In this document: piece by piece, positions 6,662 to 10,510 of the stretch
Layout: every line of letters starts with the position of its first letter
How positions within the stretch are numbered: position 1 is the stretch's first letter
Origin: Holophagaceae bacterium
Lineage (GTDB): Bacteria; Acidobacteriota; Holophagae; Holophagales; Holophagaceae
Length of the DNA stretch: 10,510 nt
NCBI GenBank assembly: GCA_003158505.1
Contig: PMJK01000165.1
Span: forward strand, 1 to 10,510
Reading direction: 5' to 3'
Made by a program: the position numbers and the translations under genes
Notes under the pieces: model-generated
Databases searched by the model: none
The model's input: the letters and a program-made list of their open reading frames with translations, nothing else
What the model was told of the DNA's origin: nothing

Positions 6662-7217
6662 TGAGGACAGGTTGCACGGGAAGATTCAGGAAGTCGCTGC
6701 GCTTGTTGCTCGTCTTCACCGCCTTGATGCGGTCCACCACATCCATGCCCTGCACGACCTTCCCGAACACGCAGTAGCCCCAAGTCTGGTCGCTGGTCTT
6801 TCCCTTGAAATCCAGGGCCGGATTGTCCACCACATTGATGAAGAACTCGGCCGCGGCGCTGTTTGGATCTGGTGTTCGGGCCATCGCCACGGTACCGCGC
6901 CGGTTTTTCAGGCCCGCGGCCAGGGCGCGGTCGGCTTCGTTGGGGATGGGGGCATCCGTGCGCTTCTTTCCCAGGTAATCGACATAGCCTCCACCCTGGA
7001 TCATGAAACCGGGGATGACACGATGGAAGATGGTGCCGGTGTACTGGCCCTTCTTCACATACTTCAGGAAGTTCTCCACGGTCTTCGGTGTGGCATCGGG
7101 TTCCAACTCCAGCACAATCACACCCATGGACGTGGCCAGTTTGACCTTCGGCTTGGGTGCGGCCATCAGGCCAACCGAGAAAAGCGACAGAAGGGCGGCG
7201 ATCAGGGGACGGTGCAT
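6636..7217 (-). CDS. ppiA: Exported cyclophilin-type peptidyl-prolyl isomerase
   Basis: Catalyses cis-trans isomerisation of X-Pro bonds, probably in the periplasm. The 193 residues begin with a short signal peptide (MHRPLIAALLSLFSVGLMAA, cut probably near residue 20). Cyclophilin motifs follow: FHRVIPGFMIQGG (64-76) with catalytic R66 and Q74, AMART (111-115), EFFINVVDN (124-132), and YCVFGKVVQGMDVVDRI (148-164). The usual Q-F-F-I is E-F-F-I here, a change next to the active site. ATG 7217 is chosen because GGAG (7224-7227) lies six bases upstream and the signal peptide starts there; an upstream TTG (7241) lacks such support. It is probably the last gene of the flhB-led operon, 35 bases after the TPR gene. 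No terminator is visible downstream, where it runs into the kinase gene. Confidence 0.93.
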   Translation of the reverse strand: MHRPLIAALLSLFSVGLMAAPKPKVKLATSMGVIVLELEPDATPKTVENFLKYVKKGQYTGTIFHRVIPGFMIQGGGYVDYLGKKRTDAPIPNEADRALAAGLKNRRGTVAMARTPDPNSAAAEFFINVVDNPALDFKGKTSDQTWGYCVFGKVVQGMDVVDRIKAVKTSNKRSDFLNLPVQPVLIRDATQIQ

Positions 7218-7252
7218 CAGGATCTCCGGGGGGATCCCCAATCATATCCGGA

Positions 7253-9058
7253 TCAGTACGCCTTCAGGCTCTTGGCCAGGGCATCACGCTGTCCCTTGTA
7301 TCCCTGTTCCTCTCGGGACTCCTTGATGAGCATCCGGGCTTGGTCCCACTGCCCCAGCTTCATCAGGGCCTGGGCCCGCATGAGGGACACCCAGCCACGC
7401 TGTTCAGGCGCCGCAGCCCTGGAGGGGTACAGTGCCAGCGCACCACGAGGGTTGCCATGCTGAAGGCGGAGATCCCCCACCAGGATCGCGAGGAGTTCTC
7501 GTGCCTCGCCCTTCTCCGGAGCCCGCGCCAGCCAGCCCTCGGCCTCCGTCAACCGGTTGGACGCGGTTTCCGGTTCGCTTACGGGGCGCTGGAGGAGAAG
7601 CACGACGGCCTTGATGCGTTCCGGTCCCGGGCGCGCCCGACCCAGCGCCTGGCGCAGCGGGCCCCAGTGTTCCAGGGCGCCCTCGGCCCGAGCCCTCATA
7701 AGGGCCTCGTCCGGGTTGTCCCCCTTGGCGGGGAGCAACCGAAGCACAGCCTGAGGTTGAGCCTCAGGTTGGACCTGAGCCAACGCGGCCTTCCGAAGTC
7801 CGGCCCGTTCCGCCGGCGGAGCCTCGGGCAACAGGCGGGGCAGCACCTCAAGAAGCCCCTGACGTGCAAACAGCTCAGCGATACCCATCCGGGACTTGGC
7901 ATCCAGCGCTGCGTAAGCCCCTGGCTTCAGCCTTGTGAGCAGTTCACCCGGAAATCCCTTCTCCAGTCGCTGGTCGACCCACGCCGTCCAGGCCTCGATC
8001 CAGAGTTTCTTCACCTCGGGCTGGGTGTCCCGCGACGTGGAGCCCATTCGATCCACTAGGTTGAGGGCCTCTTCCCACAGGCCTTTCCCGACGAGCAAAC
8101 GCAGTTCCACAACCTGGGCCGTGCCATTCGGCAGACCCTTTCCACCCTTCCGGACTTCAGCCAGAAGGGATTCGGCACTGGGCAGATCCTTGGCGTCAGG
8201 CAGGCTGCCGTCCGTCAAAAGGCTGGCCAGTGCGAGCCGGGCATCGTCCGCCTTGGTCGAGCCGGGATGATCCTTGATGAGCTTCCGGAATACCTGCGCG
8301 GATTCCTTGGCCTCTCCGGAACGTCCGAGCAGCCGGCCCCATGCGAGCTCCACCCTTGGAATCAATTCGCTCCTGGGAAACGTGTTCTCGAAATCCTTCA
8401 GACTGCTCTGGGCTTGGCCTCGCTCACCCATGGCACACAGGACCTCGACAATGGCTGCCAGCCCCTTTTCACTGGGCTTCTCCCTTCCTCCTGGCGGGCG
8501 GAGGGACTGCACGATGGGCAGGGCCTCCTGGGGGCGGTCTTGTTCCACCAGCGTCCAGATCAGAAGCTCCTGCGGCTTCCGCTTGAGTTCGGCCGGAATG
8601 TCAGCGGCCAAGGCCTGGTGGAGCCGTCCTTCGGCCTCCTTGTACCGTCGGTGCGCGATGGCATCTTCTGCCAGGATGGTCTGCGCCTCACCCATGAAGG
8701 GCGACCTGGGCCATTGTCTTTCCAGCTTCTTGAAGGCCACGATGGCCGCCGGGAAGTTGCCCAGGCGAGCTTCGAGTGTTCCCTGGGCATAGAGCACCAG
8801 CTCCCTTTCCGGGACCTTGCTGGACTTGAAGGAATGCCCCCTGAGCCGGGCGAGCACCGTCTTGATGGAGGCTGGATTCTCCATGGCAAGAGCCCCCTTG
8901 GCCAGTTCCGCTGCCTGGGCGTCGGTCATCCGACCGGTTGCAGACTTCGAGGGGGGAGCGAACCTTTCCACCTTCGACGGCGTGGCCCCGTACTGGGCCA
9001 GCAGGGGTAGTGCAATCCCGAGGAGGGAATATCCCGTGCAGCGCCCCAGCAGGTTCAT
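7253..9058 (-). CDS. Exported TPR-repeat protein of unknown function
   Basis: 601-residue protein beginning with a probable signal peptide (MNLLGRCTGYSLLGIALPLLAQ); the Cys is preceded by Arg, so it is not a lipobox. Most of the rest is alternating helices with tetratricopeptide-like spacing, for example LYAQGTLEARLGNFPAAIVA (about 89-108), the RRYKEAEGRLHQAL region (138-150), the AWGRLLGRSGEAKESAQVFR region (about 240-260), and near the C-terminus MRAQALMKLGQWDQARMLIK. Such proteins are scaffolds for complexes in the periplasm or at the outer membrane; no catalytic motif is seen. Start ATG 9058 shares ATGA with the stop of the response regulator gene and has AGGTGG five bases upstream. A GTG at 9067 is less well supported. 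Its position after flhB and a response regulator suggests, but does not show, a link to motility or envelope assembly. Confidence 0.85.
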   Translation of the reverse strand: MNLLGRCTGYSLLGIALPLLAQYGATPSKVERFAPPSKSATGRMTDAQAAELAKGALAMENPASIKTVLARLRGHSFKSSKVPERELVLYAQGTLEARLGNFPAAIVAFKKLERQWPRSPFMGEAQTILAEDAIAHRRYKEAEGRLHQALAADIPAELKRKPQELLIWTLVEQDRPQEALPIVQSLRPPGGREKPSEKGLAAIVEVLCAMGERGQAQSSLKDFENTFPRSELIPRVELAWGRLLGRSGEAKESAQVFRKLIKDHPGSTKADDARLALASLLTDGSLPDAKDLPSAESLLAEVRKGGKGLPNGTAQVVELRLLVGKGLWEEALNLVDRMGSTSRDTQPEVKKLWIEAWTAWVDQRLEKGFPGELLTRLKPGAYAALDAKSRMGIAELFARQGLLEVLPRLLPEAPPAERAGLRKAALAQVQPEAQPQAVLRLLPAKGDNPDEALMRARAEGALEHWGPLRQALGRARPGPERIKAVVLLLQRPVSEPETASNRLTEAEGWLARAPEKGEARELLAILVGDLRLQHGNPRGALALYPSRAAAPEQRGWVSLMRAQALMKLGQWDQARMLIKESREEQGYKGQRDALAKSLKAY

Positions 9059-9702
9059 GAAAGCCACCTGGACAGGAGATTCTTCTTTCCCTGCTCGTAT
9101 TCCTCGTCCGACAAGAGTCCCTTGGTCTTCAGGGCACCCAGGCGCTCAAGATCCGCCAGGGCATCGGACCGGCCTGGACCACCCGTCGGGGCCAGCTGAT
9201 TGGCGAGAATCTCCATCCGGCCAAGGGTCGTCTCGAGGCGTTCCGCCCGCTCGCTCAGGGATTTCACCTTCTCCCTCAATTCATCCCGTTCATGGGTAAG
9301 GGCCCGCCGCTCCATGAGACGTCGAAGGGTGTTCCGGAACTGATCGATCTGCATCGGCTTCGTGACGAAATCGAAGGCGCCGAGTTCCATGGCCTCGGTG
9401 GCTTCCCGCACACTCCCGAAACCGGTGAGCACCAGCACCGTGCAGCTGGGATTCCGATTCAGGGCGCACTTCAACACATCCATTCCTGACTTCCCGGGCA
9501 TGACCAAATCGGTGATGACCAGGTCGAATGGGGGTTGTTCGGCCTTGAGTTTCTGCTCTGCCTCTTCCCCCGTCGATGCCGTGACCACCTGAAACCCCTC
9601 CCCCGAGAGCAGGGTCGAGAGGGTCTCCCGAGGCATGGGGTCATCATCCACCAGCAATAGGCTGGGAGGTGGGAGATGAGGTGGCACGATGGGGCGGGTC
9701 AA
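9055..9702 (-). CDS. Response regulator: receiver domain, coiled coil and SHOCT-like C-terminus
   Basis: 215 residues. A receiver domain (about 14-130) has the acidic cluster DDD (19-21), phospho-acceptor D65 in ITDLVMPG, T93 and K115 in VTKP, all intact, so phosphorylation is expected. A charged heptad-rich helix (about 131-170) follows, probably a dimerising coiled coil. After a short Gly/Pro linker, residues 182-213 (LERLGALKTKGLLSDEEYEQ and onward) fit the SHOCT pattern, a short domain thought to mediate oligomerisation or membrane and protein contacts. No DNA-binding, GGDEF or phosphodiesterase output domain is present, so it probably signals through protein contacts. The TTG start is supported by GAGGA six bases upstream and by the TTGA overlap with the preceding short ORF. 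No histidine kinase is in view. Confidence 0.9.
   Translation of the reverse strand: MTRPIVPPHLPPPSLLLVDDDPMPRETLSTLLSGEGFQVVTASTGEEAEQKLKAEQPPFDLVITDLVMPGKSGMDVLKCALNRNPSCTVLVLTGFGSVREATEAMELGAFDFVTKPMQIDQFRNTLRRLMERRALTHERDELREKVKSLSERAERLETTLGRMEILANQLAPTGGPGRSDALADLERLGALKTKGLLSDEEYEQGKKNLLSRWLS
9064..9069 (-). promoter_or_regulatory. Ribosome binding site of the TPR gene
   Basis: On the - strand AGGTGG stands five bases before ATG 9058. This decides the start in favour of the ATG that overlaps the upstream stop (ATGA), rather than the GTG three codons earlier, which lies within the site itself. Confidence 0.6.
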
Positions 9703-9773
9703 GGGGGGTCCTCAGCAAGGCCTAACAATACCCTTTCGGCCTGGGGGCTTGACAACTCCAGGATTGGTCTCAT
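9699..9773 (-). CDS. Possible 24-residue coupled small ORF between flhB and the response regulator
   Basis: An ATG whose ATGA overlaps the flhB stop opens a 24-codon frame (begins MRPILELSS, ends GLAEDPP). Its TGA overlaps the TTG start of the response regulator (TTGA). AGGAG (9778-9782) stands four bases before the ATG, an optimal ribosome site, although these bases also encode the end of FlhB. The peptide could form one short amphipathic helix and matches no family I know. It may be a real microprotein or a device that carries ribosomes from flhB to the next gene. Too short to prove from one sequence. Confidence 0.42.
   Translation of the reverse strand: MRPILELSSPQAERVLLGLAEDPP
9709..9713 (-). 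promoter_or_regulatory. Ribosome binding site supporting the TTG start of the response regulator
   Basis: GAGGA on the - strand ends six bases before TTG 9702. The next in-frame candidate (GTG at 9687) has no such sequence, so the rare TTG start is favoured and the short N-terminal Pro-rich stretch before the receiver domain is probably translated. Confidence 0.6.
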
Positions 9774-10510
9774 GCGGCTCCTCTCAATCGGTAGACGAAT
9801 GCCAGCACCTGGGCCACCGCCTGGTACAGATCCCTGGGGATGGGTTCGGCCACATCCACTGTCCGGTATAGGGTCCGCGCCAGATCGGGCCGCTCCAGAA
9901 TGGGGACACCGGTCTCGCGGGCCCTCTCTCTGATCTTGAGGGCCAGATGATCCAGTCCCTTGGCGACGCAGACCGGAGCCGCGGTCTTCTCGTCGTACCT
10001 CAACGCCACTGCAACATGGGTGGGGTTCGTCACCACCACCGTAGCCTTCGGAACCTCGGCCAGCATCCGGCGACGCGCGACGGCCATCATGATCGCCTTC
10101 TGCCTCTGCTTGATCTCTGGAGTCCCTTCTGAATCCTTCTGCTCGTCCTTCACCTCCTGTTTGGTCATGCGGATGCTTTTCTCCCAGGAACTCCGCTGCC
10201 AGGCGAAATCTGCCAGCGCCAGCACCAGCATGGCCAGCATCAGGTTCCGGTAGAGAGCGAACAGCGCGCTCTGGAAGATGTCCAGGGACTGCCCCAGAGG
10301 CAGCTTTAGTGTGGCCAGCAGTTGGGGAACCCTCGGTTCTAGAACCGCATAAGCAATCCAAGCCAGCAGTGCGAACTTGGCCAGGCTCTTGATCAAGTCC
10401 ACCACCGCCCGCACGGAGAAGATGCGCTTGAAGCCCTGGACAGGATTCAGCCTATCGAATTTGGGCTGGAGGGGCTTGGTGCTGAAACTGAACCCCCGCT
10501 GCGCAAAACC
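9770..10510 (-). CDS. flhB: Flagellar type III export protein FlhB (C-terminal part; 5' end outside window)
   Basis: FlhB is an inner-membrane component of the flagellar export gate that switches substrate specificity from rod/hook to filament proteins after self-cleavage. The frame is open to the window edge; 246 residues are seen. At the edge, GFAQRGFSFS then LNPVQGFKRIFS is the conserved FlhB loop, followed by hydrophobic segments at about 43-57 and 77-102, then MTKQEVKDE (115-123), the linker into the cytoplasmic domain. NPTH (162-165) is the autocleavage site, followed by VAVALRYDE, VAKGLDHLALKIRE and LYRTVDV. The ending AQVLAFVYRLRG is typical of FlhB rather than of virulence type III (SctU) homologues. 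It heads the - strand cluster here. Its stop overlaps the next ATG; flhA, the usual neighbour, is absent on this side. Confidence 0.95.
   Translation of the reverse strand, partial: GFAQRGFSFSTKPLQPKFDRLNPVQGFKRIFSVRAVVDLIKSLAKFALLAWIAYAVLEPRVPQLLATLKLPLGQSLDIFQSALFALYRNLMLAMLVLALADFAWQRSSWEKSIRMTKQEVKDEQKDSEGTPEIKQRQKAIMMAVARRRMLAEVPKATVVVTNPTHVAVALRYDEKTAAPVCVAKGLDHLALKIRERARETGVPILERPDLARTLYRTVDVAEPIPRDLYQAVAQVLAFVYRLRGAA

Noticed and set aside
7224..7240. GGGGATCCCC palindrome and G-run upstream of ppiA, considered as operator or terminator
   Set aside because: The palindrome has no loop and no T-run, and the G/C-run is short; more likely chance in a 35-base gap that also holds the ribosome site.
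6507..7463. 318-codon open frame on the + strand
   Set aside because: It runs antisense through the cyclophilin gene, whose motifs are unmistakable; the predicted residues are His/Gly-rich shadow sequence.
7157..8059. 300-codon open frame on the + strand
   Set aside because: Antisense to the TPR gene. The TPR frame has a coherent helical pattern, a signal peptide and a ribosome site; this frame has none.
9770..10510. Virulence type III secretion SctU instead of FlhB
   Set aside because: The edge loop, the MTKQEVKDE linker and the VYRLRG ending fit flagellar FlhB better, and no secretion-system neighbour is seen.

Overview
The window is a dense, high-GC (about 60-65% by eye) bacterial chromosome segment with core housekeeping genes on both strands. 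A periplasmic cyclophilin with a signal peptide, a KdkA/WaaP-type lipopolysaccharide kinase and a flagellar export gene point to a motile Gram-negative (diderm) bacterium. The gene style is compatible with Acidobacteriota of the Holophaga/Geothrix type, but that placement is an inference, not something the sequence proves. I see no mobile element, CRISPR array, tRNA or rRNA.

Region 1 (1-4446, + strand) is a tight operon: the 3' part of ftsH, then folP (4-bp GTGA overlap), glmM (9-bp gap) and ftsW (1-bp gap). ftsH-folP-glmM is a widely conserved order. Here it continues directly into a SEDS glycosyltransferase of the FtsW type, so GlmM (glucosamine-1-phosphate for peptidoglycan precursors) and FtsW (septal glycan polymerisation) share a transcript. 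A terminator-like hairpin followed by TTTT lies inside the first codons of folP. A long imperfect hairpin follows ftsW.

Region 2 (4523-6661) holds two genes that diverge from a roughly 290-bp intergenic stretch. On the - strand is a diverged stand-alone DUF2344 (TIGR03936-type, radical-SAM-linked) protein with an acidic tail. On the + strand is a small Kdo-kinase-like protein. The DUF2344 gene converges on ftsW, and the kinase gene converges on and overlaps the 3' end of ppiA.

Region 3 (10510 down to 6636, - strand) reads flhB (3' part) -> a 24-codon ORF -> a response regulator -> a TPR-repeat exported protein -> ppiA. The first four are joined by 4-base start/stop overlaps (ATGA, TTGA, ATGA) and mostly have good Shine-Dalgarno sequences, so they look translationally coupled. 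The response regulator carries a receiver domain, a coiled coil and a SHOCT-like C-terminus rather than a DNA-binding output domain. This flagellar-export-linked module is the least ordinary part of the window.
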